A stretch of DNA of 64,000 nt from Lepidonotus clava (lineage: Eukaryota; Annelida; Polychaeta; Phyllodocida; Polynoidae). Position 1 is the stretch's first letter, and every line of letters begins with the position of its first letter. A program made the translations under genes and the position numbers. The notes below the pieces were generated by a model that saw only the letters and a list, made by a program, of their open reading frames with translations, was not told the origin of the DNA and ran no database searches. The stretch spans positions 49,280,426 to 49,344,425 of the forward strand of contig OW387146.1 of the NCBI GenBank assembly GCA_936440205.1, in the 5' to 3' direction. This document shows, in pieces, positions 1 through 12,943 of the stretch.

Positions 1-626
1 TTGATATCCATCAAATCCACAATTAGTAAGCAGTAAAATGTAGCTATGAACATTGTACAGATAATCCATATGTTTGATTTGTTATTTCTTAATGATTTCA
101 TTTTTTCATGAATTTTAGAAAAATAAAAAGTTTCTGTATCACACTGCAGTGTGATACAAGGCTGGTTATCACCCAGGTTTGTATCGCCCTGTGTTAAACT
201 CTTAACTACTAAACTTGTATCACACTAAGGTGTAATAAAGTCTTTGCCCACAGTGAAGTACTGTCAGATCTTCTGATTAGATTATCAAAAGTAATATGAA
301 CAATGATTAGATTATCAAAAAGGTATTCACAATATACATCCAGAATAGATTATCAATCAATGTTGAGATTCAATTAGTTGCTATTACTGCTTAGATTGTT
401 GGGAGACACAAGTCTATCTATTTTGTAAACGTCTATTCTTTGTGTGTTTCTTCTCATCTTCTCAATGCGGTTTCTAATAAGAGAGCGCTTTTCACAAGCA
501 GGCCCCATTGTCAGGGACTTCTTCATTACATTTGATCGATGGTGATGGCACACGCCTGCTGGCTGCTGCTCGGGTTTGCATAGGTTATGAGTTTATCAAC
601 TGACGTCACCGTCTGTTCACGGGCCT
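1..626. other. AT-rich intergenic sequence, no gene seen
   Basis: No convincing coding region. It holds a 24-bp palindrome at 135-158 and three near-identical short direct repeats of the form GATTAGATTATCAA between about 275 and 355. An inverted-repeat element begins at 627. Confidence 0.6.
135..158. repeat. 24-bp perfect palindrome
   Basis: TGTATCACACTG is followed directly by its reverse complement with no spacer. A related TGTATCACACT half lies near 207-218. Function unknown; it could be the centre of an old fold-back element. Confidence 0.8.
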
Positions 627-1472
627 GGGCTGCATTCCCAACTTTGTGGACAACTTGTTCACATCTCATACGGGACTCTCAGTCTGTCCAGTCTCCACAA
701 ATATACCTGTTTCTAACTCACCTCCCCTACATGTGGCATTTCCTGGAATATCCTGTAAGTGTCCCATATGGTACATGTTTAATCCATTGGTCAGGAGTTT
801 GTTTTTACAAGCATATAACATTGGAAATTAGATGTATATCCTATATTGTTGTAAGTTGAATCAATTGTAATGAAGCATCATTGTAGAGTAGTGAAATAAG
901 TGAATTTTAGTTTTGCCAGAATGATGCAGGCTTTTTGTGGTGTCTATATGGAATACTTACAGGCCACATGTGAGTGTACAGACAGGGGTGGGGTAGTCCC
1001 CACTTGGCTTGTTGACTTTAAGAAAAGGTTGTGTCACAGGCCATATATTGTTGACATTATTTCTTTATAATCATGTTGGCACCTCCAGGTAAAGACCCTG
1101 TTTTTGTCAATTTGTTTTAGTTGTGGAATACTTATAGGTGCTCTGAGCACCTATAACTTTTCCACAAAAATTGTGTAGTTGCCCACAAGTCCTTTTTTCC
1201 ATTGGTTGGAAAAGGCTCTTCCATGAATGCCCCACATTTGTTCCACAAGTGACTGATAAACTGGAAAATTCCACATTTGGCACACAAATATCATGTGACT
1301 ACCTGGAATACCACATTTGTCCCACATTTGTCCCACAATTGTAGCTTGCAGCATAAGTTAGAAATGTCAACCTTTCCAAGTCACAGTTCTATCACATCTT
1401 CGTGGTAACTAGCCCATAAAGCCATTTATGGAATACTTATGGGTCCACAAATCTCAGTTGGGAATGCAGCCC
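627..1472. mobile_element. Non-autonomous inverted-repeat element (MITE-like), 846 bp
   Basis: The ends are perfect 17-bp inverted repeats starting GGGCTGCATTCCC (627-643 and 1456-1472). No transposase is encoded. Near the middle (1132-1156) is a perfect 25-bp palindrome around TAGGTGCTC, which extends imperfectly to about 47 bp, so the interior is fold-back in character. The motif TGGAATACTTA recurs inside. A clear target-site duplication is not visible, so the superfamily is undetermined. Confidence 0.7.
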
Positions 1473-2670
1473 TGCTCGGTAAAACCACCGACCACTGTTG
1501 GTGGCAATCAGATGTGGGTGCGATGGCAGATAGGTCTGAACATTAGGTGCTAGTGACAACCAGGGCAGGCCATTCCAATACCTTTACACTTGCTGGTTTT
1601 ATATTTGTGTGTAGGATTTGGACTTAGGAAAATCAGGTCTTGGACATTCAGGAACAGCTCAGTGGGATTATTTCTGGAATTATATCTGAAATATTTAAAC
1701 TTGGACATTGTATAAGGATTCGCATACCAGGAATCTTTGGGACTTATACCTTATACATTTAGATCATTCAGGAGTTTTGAGTTAGGAATTCATTGAAGGT
1801 TTGTATGGAAATTGACCTGGGAAATGTAAATTGATTCGCACCACTGTCAATGTTAATAAATAGACATACCATTATTTCACAGGCATAGTCGGGTGCCAAT
1901 TATTTAGCTAGATAATTCTCTCCCCATTATTCCGATAAGTTTCCCCCACACGTTATTCGACATAACCATTTAACCCAGGTAACTCTTCTCAGTTCTGGTC
2001 AGAATTTCTCCCCAATTTACCAACTAACTTTACTTTATGTGACAGGCCTGTGGTCTGAGAACATCCTAAAACCCCAGGTTTAGGCTTTGTTACAAGATTA
2101 TCAGATATTATTGATGCACATCATATTTTCTATCATAACTGGTGAGATCGATTTTCGCTTCCATAATTCTGGATTGGATTATCGAGAAATGTTTATTCTA
2201 GTTTACCCAATTAGATTATTGGTCAATTATAGACCCAGAACTAGTTCGAATTGCCAAATTAGATTATTAGGCAGTAATCTAAGGGTGGTTTCTGTGCCTC
2301 CCATTGTTGCTGATGGTGCGGTCAATATACACACTGATATATGCTCAACTGTGCAGAGTCAAGGGTGGAGTCCGTCACTTAGATGGTAGTAGAGGTTCCT
2401 CATTGGCAACACAAGACCCATGTAGCAGTGTATCACATTAGCCAGGCAAGGGGTCAGCAGACCATCATTAATGTTTAGGTAATCTATATACCTTTTAATT
2501 TCAACCACATGATCCAGAACATTTTACAGATGGTGCCTATGGTTGGCATGATTAAACTTTCGTAGGTCTAAGCCATGGATTGGGCACATAAGAACGAAAA
2601 GCCCAGGTAAAGCCCTGGTGAGATGGATTTTCGCTTCCACTAACTCTTTGGTGAGGTAATCGTAAATGTA
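1473..2670. other. Intergenic sequence, no gene recognised
   Basis: Short open frames only, none with recognisable domains. The phrase GATTTTCGCTTCCA occurs twice (near 2150 and 2625) and TTAGATTATT-type motifs recur, suggesting old repeat material. Confidence 0.5.
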
Positions 2671-2943
2671 TCACCCATGCCTAGATATAAGGGTGAGAGT
2701 GCCAGTGCTGCCAATTTTCAGGGTGATATTGTTGATTCCTCCACACAGATATACCACATCATGGTAGTATTCACCATAGTCTCTCATATGACTTCTTATG
2801 GGGCCATCTAAATTAGCACCCGGGTAGTAAATTAATTCCGCATACCTCGTTTGCATGTATCGGCCCATCAAGTCACTCAATATGGCTATATTAGTCATTT
2901 TGGACAGTAATAAAGTTATCACGTACATGTGACCAAGGTGCAT
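2671..2943 (-). pseudogene. Fragment resembling an SGNH/GDSL-type hydrolase domain
   Basis: A 90-codon open stretch contains YYPGANLDGPI followed about 25 residues later by YHDVVYLCGGINNIT. This spacing resembles the 'PGA...' and 'GxND/N' blocks of SGNH-fold hydrolase-like domains often found in invertebrate repeat-rich genomes. The catalytic serine block that should lie upstream is not evident, no start with good context is seen, and neighbours are repeats. I see the two motifs; the family is an inference and the piece is probably a fragment. Confidence 0.3.
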
Positions 2944-3321
2944 GTATATCCACTATACATTACAAGGCCCGGATTTGCTTGGTCTGCTACCTATTCTATA
3001 GCACTCAAATGTAACAGTTAGTCATCTATAATTTCTTCATCAATTTTTCTTTTGTTGAGAAGAATTTCATGGCCCTCATACTCTGCTGAATTAAATGAAT
3101 AACCTCCTGCACAATATGGGTGGGTGAATTAGCCTGAATGGGTGGGAGGAAATTAATTCCTCTGCTATTTCTGGGTTTTGATCATATTTGGCTTTGATTA
3201 AGCCTTCCATTTGCCGTATCGTAGTTTCCTCCATTCCTCATTGGTTTGGAGCCCCTTTCCCAAATGGTGCATTACCATTGGATCTTCTTCTTTTAACATC
3301 TTGTCTGCCAGGACTTGGTGG
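2944..3321. other. Intergenic sequence, nothing recognised
   Basis: No ORF with domain features. It ends at the left arm of the 3322-4512 inverted-repeat element. Confidence 0.5.
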
Positions 3322-4512
3322 GCCATTCTCCGGAAATCTCCTCAATTGATAGAAACAGCATGAATTAAAGTTATAGCACTCTGTGGGGAATAATTTTCAT
3401 GTTGATTTAGACTGTATACTACCTGTATATGGTATAGACTTTGGAAATTCCTAAATTGTATGGTTTTGCCACTATATATTTGGGGAAAACGTCAGAAACA
3501 TAATGAATATATGAAAATTCATAATAAATTCTTTTGGTAATTTTTTTCCTGATCTTACTTATTTCGAGCATAAAGGCTATACAAACAATAGAAATGTAGT
3601 CGCAGCATGCTTAGATTACTTCTCTTGTGAGACCAGCACAATTTATGATAATTTTAAAAGAAAATAAATTTATTTTCTTATTCAGGGAAAAAATGAGAGA
3701 TACTTTTTATCTTATCTAATCCAATTATGTAACGTACAGAACCAAACTTTAACTCAATCCCATTTAATGCAAACATATAATTTTATTATTTAAATGTGGT
3801 GAAAACAAAGCTCAACATATAGGGAATATCCAGTTAAAAAATCTTTTCAATATCTGGGATATTGTGTCTACTATGAATGATAATGCTGCAAATCTTGAAA
3901 TAGTTGTGTAACGTACAGAACCAAGCTCTGTAACATACAGAACCAAACTTCCTCTAAATCAGCATTTCTTAGAAGAAAATGTCTTTAATAGTCATTGTTT
4001 TTACACCATTAATTCAAGGACACGTAATTTATTAACATAATAAACAATTTGGCCAAATCGTTCAAGAATATATCCATATCTATGGCAGAAATAGCTTGGT
4101 TCTGTATGTTACAAGGTTTGTAACGTACAGGACCAAGGTTTTTGGAATTACATTGCATTTCTTTGCAGGAAATAGTTTTAATGATTTGATTTTACCTATT
4201 TTCAAGACTTGAAAACTGTCTTTGAATATTGTGGGTTGTCAGACTTTAAAATAATTGTTCTTCTTGGAATATTTGACAAAAATAGCTTGGTTCTGTATGT
4301 TAAAAGCTTGGTTCTGTACGTTACATAGGAAATGTAAGGCAAATTTTTAAAATACAAATATCATAAAAAATAATTATCATAAAGTTGCCCCCTTTTTTAT
4401 ATTGAATACAGACGTATATCTCTTTAATATCATATCGAAAATAATCATTTTTTTAAAGTTTGATTTTTGAGCTACTTTCACCAAAAAATTGAGGAGATTT
4501 CCGGAGAATGGC
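3322..4512. mobile_element. Non-autonomous DNA transposon, 1.19 kb, with internal repeats
   Basis: The ends are perfect 26-bp inverted repeats beginning GCCATTCTCCGGAAATC (3322-3347; 4487-4512). The interior is AT-rich and non-coding. It carries about seven copies, in both orientations, of a 17-bp motif close to GTAACGTACAGAACCAA (near 3729, 3907, 3929, 4095, 4120, 4286 and 4304). Such sub-terminal arrays often serve as transposase binding sites in non-autonomous elements; that role is inferred here. Confidence 0.75.
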
Positions 4513-5806
4513 TTTACATGAACAGCTTTCAAATACATGTAACCCTGTTCAATGCAGTTTTATTACACCCCTAATGGCGTAGTGTCTGTACATTCCCTAT
4601 TTACATGTCACTTTATTCATCAAGTGGAATAACAAATATGATATTCCCCTTGTTTAAACTCTTAAGTACAGAGACCAGGGGAATAACCAATTGATATTCC
4701 CCTGGAAAACCAAGGAAACATTTAGCCACGCCCCCTTTTTTAGTCCAAACCAATAAGAAAGCAGGGAGCCAGGGGAATAACGTTTAGTAAATCCACGCCC
4801 CCTTATGCTATCATCCAATCAGAGGGCACCAGTGGAATATCTAGGTCGCATTGCTAAGTTGTGTTGCTAGCTCGCGTTGCTATGTCACAAAATTCCGCTG
4901 TTTGTTTACATTTTGTCGTAACTCTTATCTGTTGATAATGCACCAAGGTAGTTAGTAAAACACCTTGTGCATGTAACTAGCAGTAGTGTATAAATAAAAT
5001 AAAGAAATAGTCACCAGATTGCGAAAGATGTATTATGAAATGTATTCGAAATTACATAAATTGCTTTATCATAATAGTTTAATTATGGTAGGCACTTCTG
5101 GTAGGTGTGATAAACCTGTTCAGTTACGACAGACGGGTCAAGTCTACCAGTGGCAGCACTACCTGGGAGAAAATCAATAACCTACCAATATATAAGGATG
5201 ATGATCGGCAGTTAGAGTTAGAGTTAGCCGATACACTTTGGATCAATTCGAGTCTTAAGGATTTGGGGATTTGGTTAGCTACTTATAGCATTTGGTGACA
5301 TCTGGTGACTAAAGGAAGAACTAACATTGTTTGTGAAGCCCTACGGAGATAGGTGGACTTTATTGAGGAAGCTTACCTCTGGGGCAATGACAGACTGTTA
5401 TACATAGGAATAGAACATCTCGTTGATACACCAGCGATTGTGACGCATCTGTTATCCACAATAAATTACTCTCAACCAAGCGTTGTCTGCGTTTTGGATA
5501 TGAGTGCCCAGTTTGTGGACTAGTTCTGCTGTTTAGCTAGCAAGGACAATAATGGTTAAATAGCGGCACATCTGGAGACAAAGTGAGTCCAGTTCCCCAT
5601 TCCCATTATTAATACCCTAAACCAACATTAGCGTTCAATATCTCTGCTGATATTACACCAATTTTCACAATTCAAAGTATGTAATTAAGAGAATAGAACT
5701 CATATTATATTCCCGTTGGGTTTATATATTCATAGGGTTCAAATAATTCCGGTACAGACCTCAGTAAGATATCAATCTAGTTATTCCCATCCATCTGGTA
5801 CTCTCT
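4513..5806. other. Intergenic sequence with a short hairpin
   Basis: An inverted repeat near 4674-4706 pairs CCAGGGGAATA with TATTCCCCTGG around a 9-bp loop, and the AGGGGAATA word recurs at 4625-4780. A short open frame at 5107-5298 has no recognisable feature and I do not call it. Confidence 0.5.
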
Positions 5807-6145
5807 TCATACCTTAGACAGGGCTTTTAACCAGTACTTCTTTCCATTTATTATTATTCCATCATGTATGGAAATTGCTTCAGCACCCTGGTCTTTTGCT
5901 CTTTGTACGATAAACCTTGCTTGTTTTCTCCGTTGCCTTGGTTCTTGATCCTCATCGGCTAGGATCCATGTGTACTGATATTTCTCAATACCACTCAGCC
6001 TATGCTGATTTCTCAAGATGTTGTCCCTGGCATACATGGTGACCAAGCATATTCTGATTGGTTTTGCTGTATTGGTTTGTTCTTCACATTGATTCACAAG
6101 AATTTGTTTCAGCATATAGGTGGGACCACGGTCTAAAAAGTACAC
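5807..6145 (-). pseudogene. Fragment resembling the C-terminal end of a LINE ORF1-type protein
   Basis: The 112-codon frame ends in RRKQARFIVQRAKDQGAEA followed by a 'hDGIIINGKKYW' block. The basic run, then a charged helix, then Asp...Asn-Gly...Tyr resembles the C-terminal part of L1-type ORF1 (transposase_22-like) proteins in invertebrate genomes. No upstream coiled coil or RNA-binding domain is visible and there is no neighbouring ORF2, so this is at best an isolated remnant. Confidence is low. Confidence 0.25.
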
Positions 6146-6149
6146 AACT

Positions 6150-6460
6150 TTGCAAAAACTGTTTTAATTTAATGAAAACAGTTTTTGCAAAGACTGTTTT
6201 CATTTAATGAAACATGAAAATCGGGAATTTAGACTATCAGTTACCTTGAAAACATATGTTTCTTGAACTATGATCAAATTGAAACTTCCCAGTTACCACG
6301 GTTGCCATGGTAACCAAGGGATACCGTGTTTCAGGGAGGTTGACGACTCTCTTTACAGATTTCACAATTCAAATTATCAATAAGTCAAAAGTATTCAAGT
6401 TCGGAGTGTCATGCTTTCACCAAAGGTAGATATGATTTTGGGCAAATGGTGATATAATGC
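6150..6460 (-). repeat. Dispersed repeat copy carrying an X-box-like palindrome
   Basis: Read on the minus strand, this matches the paired repeats at 26.85-27.6 kb. Shared parts include the GTAAAGAGAGTC stretch, the CCTCCCTGAAACA stretch, GGTTACCATGGCAACC (6300-6315), and TTGATCATAGTTCAAGAAAC-like sequence. The adjacent 6152-6200 segment is a short hairpin around AAAACTGTTTT. A non-autonomous dispersed repeat of unknown class. Confidence 0.7.
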
Positions 6461-7246
6461 AAATTTAACCTTGACTCAAGATCAAGGTGAAGATCATGTT
6501 TTGCAAGGTGATATTTAGGACTTTGTTATTCTTTTTAAACTAATGGCATCCTATGGAATATTAATGAAGATGGTTCGAAAGAATTTAGGTATGCAAAAAC
6601 TGTCTAATAATGCAATTTGTCCTTAATTATCAAAATTTAAATGCACATTATGTCTTAAATGATAACACTCCATATATTATCTGAGAGGCAATTTAGCATA
6701 TCATTTGATGTTGTCATTTATTAAGTCCAAGAGCAATTACAGAAAAACTGTCATATGGCCAAAAGCTAATTTGTCTACTTTTGCAGGATTTCCTCTTTTT
6801 TTTTTTGGTGATTTTGGATTGAGTAACCATTCATTCCTATATCACTTTAATATCAGTTTCAGAGTTTTTTGTGTGTTAGTTTCAAGTAATTTGAATATGA
6901 ATTCAATGTCAGGTCTCTACTCCTATAAAGGTTACTTCCCTCATAATTGCTTCTAGAAAAAAATAGGAACGGTGTTCCTTACTTTTCATATTTTTCATCT
7001 GTTGGGAGTATCATCTTTGTTTTATGATATAAGGGGTATCAGAGGTCATTTAGGAAAGCTTTACAGCCAAGGAATATGCTATGTAGTTATTGCATAATAT
7101 AAATAAGATAGTCTAAGTTGCTTTTATGACGTTTATTCCATAGTAGTGCTACTCGTTCTGTATACTGCAAACACACAGCCCAGTTTGGGTGTGCAACACA
7201 GGAGGCCCCAGCCAATCTCTAAAGTAAAGTAAGCCCAAGCAAGAAT
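6461..7246. other. Intergenic sequence, nothing recognised
   Basis: AT-rich. A short open frame at 6705-6956 has low-complexity composition and no domain signal. Confidence 0.5.
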
Positions 7247-7500
7247 ATGACATTATTATAACATTGCAGCAACATTCTGTTTAGTTCTGCTTTGGTTCCT
7301 TTTACATTATTTTTATGGCACCCAAAAACATCTTTAGAACCTAACATTATGACGGCACACTGTAACGTAATTGTGCATTCTTTATTAGAAAGGTCTCAAT
7401 TTCACTAAGATGTAATATTATTATAACATTCTTGTTTAGTAGGTCTCAACTTTACCTGAAATAATGTAACTGTTAGGTGAAAATTGGGCAGGTTTGAGAC
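7247..7500 (+). repeat. Dispersed repeat, copy 1 (second copy near 25.53-25.83 kb)
   Basis: ATAACATTGCAGCAACATTCTG, a GGTCTCAAC stretch and TAATGTAACTGTTA follow in the same order and orientation as in the 25.5-kb copy. No coding capacity. Confidence 0.65.
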
Positions 7501-7632
7501 TAACCAAAAAAGTGCAGTTGCAGAATGTGCTTGTGATGTCACTGCTTGCTTGGGAGTACATGTGTACCCAACAGGCATACTGTGTTACAAATGTTGATAT
7601 TCTTGAGATACTTCTGAGGGACCATTTGATCA

Positions 7633-7650
7633 TTAACCCTTTCCTGACCG
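7633..7650 (+). repeat. piggyBac left end: TTAA plus 14-bp terminal repeat
   Basis: TTAA followed by CCCTTTCCTGACCG. The same 14 bases occur inverted at 20862-20875 next to TTAA. The C-terminal exon of the transposase starts about 0.8 kb inward. Confidence 0.92.
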
Positions 7651-10600
7651 TGAAGAAGCGTAAATTTCACTTTCAATCTCATACATATTATTTTGAGCTC
7701 AATTTTGAAGTATGATTATATCCTGTAACCATGACATATAATACATCTACCTAGAGCCAATGAAAATGCCAATCTTTTGATATACTTATTTTTACAATTT
7801 TCGGTTGCCATGGCAACCGGGGGGGGGGGGGCTATATAATGGCATACAATTTTGCAGAAAATCATCGTTTTTTTTGCTATTTTCAACAAAATCATAAACA
7901 AATGGCATTTCTATTGGTTTTATGGAAAACTTTTCTTTTCAAAAATTGTTCCTCATGTCATTTTGCACATTTTAAGGTCAAATGTGTATCTGTTTGACTG
8001 ATTTAAGAATATCATGGATAGTGCATAAAAACTACCATTCCGGCTAGAAAAACTGATTTCGGCAAACAAATTGGAGTGACCCCTCTTAAAATTACAATAT
8101 ACATCAATTTTAATGTTTAATCAAGTAGAAACACTTCCATATAACATTATTCTTGAATAAATGAAAATTAATTATAACACAAGTTGTCAATCACTCAAAA
8201 ATTAGATTTATTTCAGTTGATTTCCTATAAATATATTACCCCAACATGAGGGATACGCCTACTGAAATCTGATATCATAAAAAATCCACCAATAATCATA
8301 GTGTTCAATTTTGCATGTTTAAAGGTCACTTTGAGTCCATTGTAACATTAATTAGCTTATTCTAGGCTTTGCAACAGAGTTTGTACAACAAATTTGCATT
8401 ATTTTCTAGCTTCATCTAGTCATGGCCTTCAACATGTCTAATGTCAAGGGGCCTTCAATGCTCAACACTCCGGCTTCCACTCCCGCATTTTGTCACACGA
8501 TCTCGAGTGCCACTTCTTAAAGCAGTTCCGATCTTTTGTGAGACAGAGGTAGATGTCACACTCCTCACACTTCCACACTGTCTTTGCATCTTTCTTTGAG
8601 AAGAAATAGCACACTTTGCAGTTTCGCTGTTTTTCAGTGTGCTCTTGCATGTGATCATGGTGCAGCTGGCACTTGCTGTTGCTACTAGGGATATGATCAT
8701 ATATTGGTGGACCCTCTGAGTCATCGATCTGAGCGAGTTGCCTGATTAGTTCTTCTCTGAAACAGAGTTGACTGTACCCTGCAACACAAGTGTGAAGGTA
8801 CATAAGATGGGAGAAGTAAAGATATATTGACCAGTGGACATTTTCAAATCAATGTAACAGACTGAACAAATATGTTACCAGGTGTCTGTCCATTAAGAAA
8901 TAACTTAATTATCTACATTAAATATGAATACTGATAATAAGGTATCAGGCATGCCACGTATGATTAAATTGAGATATTCAACTTATAGAACTCTTACTTG
9001 CTGTCGAAACAGGATGAAACTGTTTACGACTGCCACATCCACTAGGTGGAAGAATAAGGTCTTCCACCATCTGTGGCACTTCTGGAGAACTGTATATGAG
9101 GCAAGGAGTTGGTCAGCTTTGTCAACCCCACCCATGAACGCATTGTACTCATCAACCACCTCAGGTTTGGGGACAGAAATACAACGGAACTTTCCTTCTT
9201 CATCTTTGGTTTTCCTTTTTGCTGTTGTTCTCTTGTGGCCAGAGTGTAAGGTAGAAGCCATTGTGACGACTTTAGTGTCTTTCCACTGAAGGCATAGAAG
9301 TCCGTCAATGCGGGTGTATCACATGTCTCCACGTTCAGCCTTACTTCCCCATTTTTTGTCCTTGAAATCCTAGAATAAGAAAGTTAAAAAGAATTCATTT
9401 AGAAGAAACAAAGTTAAACACAAACATTATTACACGGTGTATAGAGCGTTGCAGGACATTAAGACAAGTCCAAATTCCTACAATATCAAGAATAGGGAAT
9501 ATAGAAGCTAGGATTTTGTAGCATTCAATACATTTGCTGGTATCTTTGATGACCATAATTAATAGATAATAATCTTATATAGAAACTCAGTTAGCCTATA
9601 TATTTTCAGAAAGCACCAAAGCATAGCATATCCTTACATGTGGTACTCCACGGCGATGAGCTTGTATGGTTCCACAAGCCTCAAACCCCATCTCCTGTAG
9701 CCCTTTCAGCAGGGGAAGACCTGTGTAAAAGTTGTCCATGTAACATCGATAACCTTGGCCATTGTAGGGGTCTAGCAACAAAGTCACCACATCATATGCA
9801 AGGCCATTAGCGCTTGGATTTTCCCGACGACCTGTGTAAACACTGGAATTAAATGCAAAATTATCTATCTATAGTGGCAGGGTTGCACAACACAGAAAAT
9901 CATGTATTGGCTTATTAAAGTAAGATTAAAGTTCACATAAGTCATTGAAGTGGAAAAGCTTCAACTATAAATAGATATGTTGGTCCCAAAAAGCATGTAC
10001 TGTGAAAGTTTCTGGCTCAACAATTAACAATTTTTGTTAATTGTTTCATTGTATTTCAAATTTTGTCTGGAATACCTGACTTTCATCTCTTACATTGTTC
10101 TGTACAGTTTACAAAGTTGACAAATGGTACACTATAAACTTGCTATAATCATAAATATGTTCTCTCTCATAGCTTTTTCAAGAAAGTTCAAGAGGTGAAT
10201 GTATCTTACTTGAAATTTATTGTGTAGGCTGATTGGGAATCACACAGACACCAAAGCTTGAATCCAAATCTCACAGGTTTTTTGTGGATGAACTGCCTCA
10301 TTCCAGATCGAGCTTTTGATTTGACCATTCTCTCATCAATACTAACTTCTCTGTGCGGTTGGAAGAGTTCCATGCCAACTCTCTTCATATGGTTGAAAAG
10401 AGGTCGTATTTTTGCGAGTTTGTCATTTGGATCTTCTGTTCCAGGATCGGTGACATGAAGCATTGCTAGCATAGCTTTGTATATATAAACAGAAAAAAAA
10501 ACAGTTGGAAGTCAGGTTTATTGTATGTCACTATCAAGAAAAGCATTTTCATAGCTAGATCCATGATACCCTTTTAGGTAGTATCAATTGATTAGGAGTG

Positions 10601-11832
10601 TTTTGCCATATTATATGTACTATGCTCAATATTCTTTATTGAATTAGTTGTGATCAATACACTTTATGATATCAGATTTCATATTGCATTTAAACTCTTG
10701 ATTAAATTATTATTGTTTCATTCATGGGGATCTGAATAATGGTTTCTCACCTGTTTCGAGACATAAATCTCCTTGCCCAACCACCACTGTACAGCGTCTT
10801 CTGGGACCAGTACCTCTCTATGTCTGCACGGTCAGTGATACCCATGAAAATGATGAGGGCCAGAAATAGGTTCATTTCTGTAGTTCTCACCTCAGGCCAT
10901 GACCCATCCACTGTATTGCCATAAGATTGCTTGTCGATAATGTGAAGCCAGCCATACACATTTGTGTTGTCACAGATGCACTGGAAATTGGAAGAATGAA
11001 AATGGTCATTTCTATGAAATTTTTATAGCTTGCCTTTTTAAATTTATGAGGGTGATTCATAAATACATTTGTCATCGACTTTATGCACCTTACAGAGTAT
11101 AATGACTTGCTATGATCTTACCCCCCCCCCCCCCCACACACACACTTATGGATAGCAAGATAACCAAGAGTCACGTTTTTATGGCATGATAAAAATGCCT
11201 AACTTGATTTGTTTCATTGCAGTAGTTGTATTATCATTCCTATTGTATGAAAATACCTGTATGAGCTCTGCCGTAAAAAAAAAGAGAAAAAATATCCAAG
11301 GGTCTTGTCATATTCTGAATTCCTAGGCGGGTGATCCTCCATGAGGTGGGGTCCTGGTGGACGATGTGGTTTGAATGCTTTGACCTTAGGAGCGTCTTTG
11401 TCAAGCTCGTGATAGGATCCATATTTACTGAAAATGGAAAACAGTTCAGGCTGTACATTAGGAATGCATTTATACCTTGAAAACGTAGCCTTTTATAATA
11501 AATTCCTAATAACAATTCGTGAAAATAGAATAATGGAACAGTTTACAACTGTGAGCAAAAAAAGGGGTCATCAACTTGTGTGATATAAAGCCAATAGATA
11601 GGTTGTCATCTTTCTTTATTTTTTATGGTTACAGGACAAGATATCAACAAAAATGTCGCATAGGGTCCTATAATACAAAATAAAATTATTATTCCAAAAA
11701 CTGAGAAGTATAAGAGAAAAATCTGGCTGCATTAATATAATATCATAACCCCTTTTAAACCTATATTCAGATGGGCAAAGCTTTTACTGATAAAACCGTA
11801 TTATACCAATATTTACTAAGGTAGGAATGTTT

Positions 11833-12064
11833 ACCATAAAACCCCTCATTTATGCCACGGCTTAAATTAGGGTTAGTTTAAGAAATTGGATCAAATAAGG
11901 CCTCAACTTTATTAGTTTGAGGGTGCGGCTTAAATAAGGGTTTCACACAACCTTGGATACAATTAAATCTCTGAAAAATAATAGTCAAATAGTATTTAAA
12001 GATAAACTCTAAAGTCAGGGTGCGGCTTAAATTAGGGTTTGGCTTAAATTAGGGGTTTTACGGT
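11833..12064. mobile_element. Short MITE in the piggyBac first intron
   Basis: The ends form a 24-bp imperfect inverted repeat: ACCATAAAACCCCTCATTTA on the left and ACCGTAAAACCCCTAATTTA read inward on the right. The interior repeats GGCTTAAATTAGGG. Length is about 232 bp, with no coding capacity. Confidence 0.7.
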
Positions 12065-12943
12065 ACTATGATTCAAGAGAATTGGCCTTTTGACACAAGG
12101 ATTACGTTTTTGGTTGGCCTTATCTTATTCTAAATGGTTATTAAACTGATGAATACTCAGTGTTGTATTTCATTTGATTTGATCCAAAATGAGTCTTCAT
12201 CTACGTCAATTAACGGGACTTTCCATAAGCTTTTGAATGATATGTTAAGCATTTGTATACGTAAAATAACTCCAAAGATATGGCGATGTATGCTAAAAGG
12301 AATGAAAGATCAATTTTGAGATTCTTTTTTCAAAGAAATAAGGGTAAATTAGGGGTATATCGCACATTTAATTTGACAACAACAGAATATTGTCTCTTAC
12401 ATTTCAGGTTTTTCAAGATGACTTCCCAGTTTTATATTGTGGTATAGAAACCTGTGAGACGTATCTGTTGATATAATTTCTTTTTGAAATCTCATCAAAT
12501 TCTGCAAAACACCAATTGAATATCATAGAAATACAATTCATTACATTGATACTATATTACAGGGACATACTTTTCTCTGACAATTATCAGCATATCCAGT
12601 TTTATTCTGCATTCTAGAACCCTATGAGAAGTATATATTGTTATCTATTTTTTGTCTCTACCCTCAACCCTCATTAATTAAGGAACCATAATGTAAAATA
12701 CTAATTCTAAGCTTAATATTCTGTATATCAGGCTAACATTGCACACTTTATCATTATTCTGTTATGCATTATATCTAAATCACCAGGAAACAAAATTAAA
12801 AGCAATATCTTATCTTATCTGACAGGATTTTTCCTTGACGCTATGGGAGTGCCTACTTGATTAATTAGGCCTATAGATCTATATACCCACAGGCCTGTAT
12901 ACAGCTTCTGCTATGGAGGTGGCGAGGTTCCTAAGTGAAACTT

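Noticed and set aside
7802-7830. G-run as part of the X-box repeat
   Set aside because: The 12-base G-run directly follows the palindrome but is absent from the other copies, so it looks like independent slippage.
11240-11515. 91-codon frame over the second piggyBac exon
   Set aside because: The conserved transposase sequence here is in another frame (11427-11257); the longer frame is a shadow.
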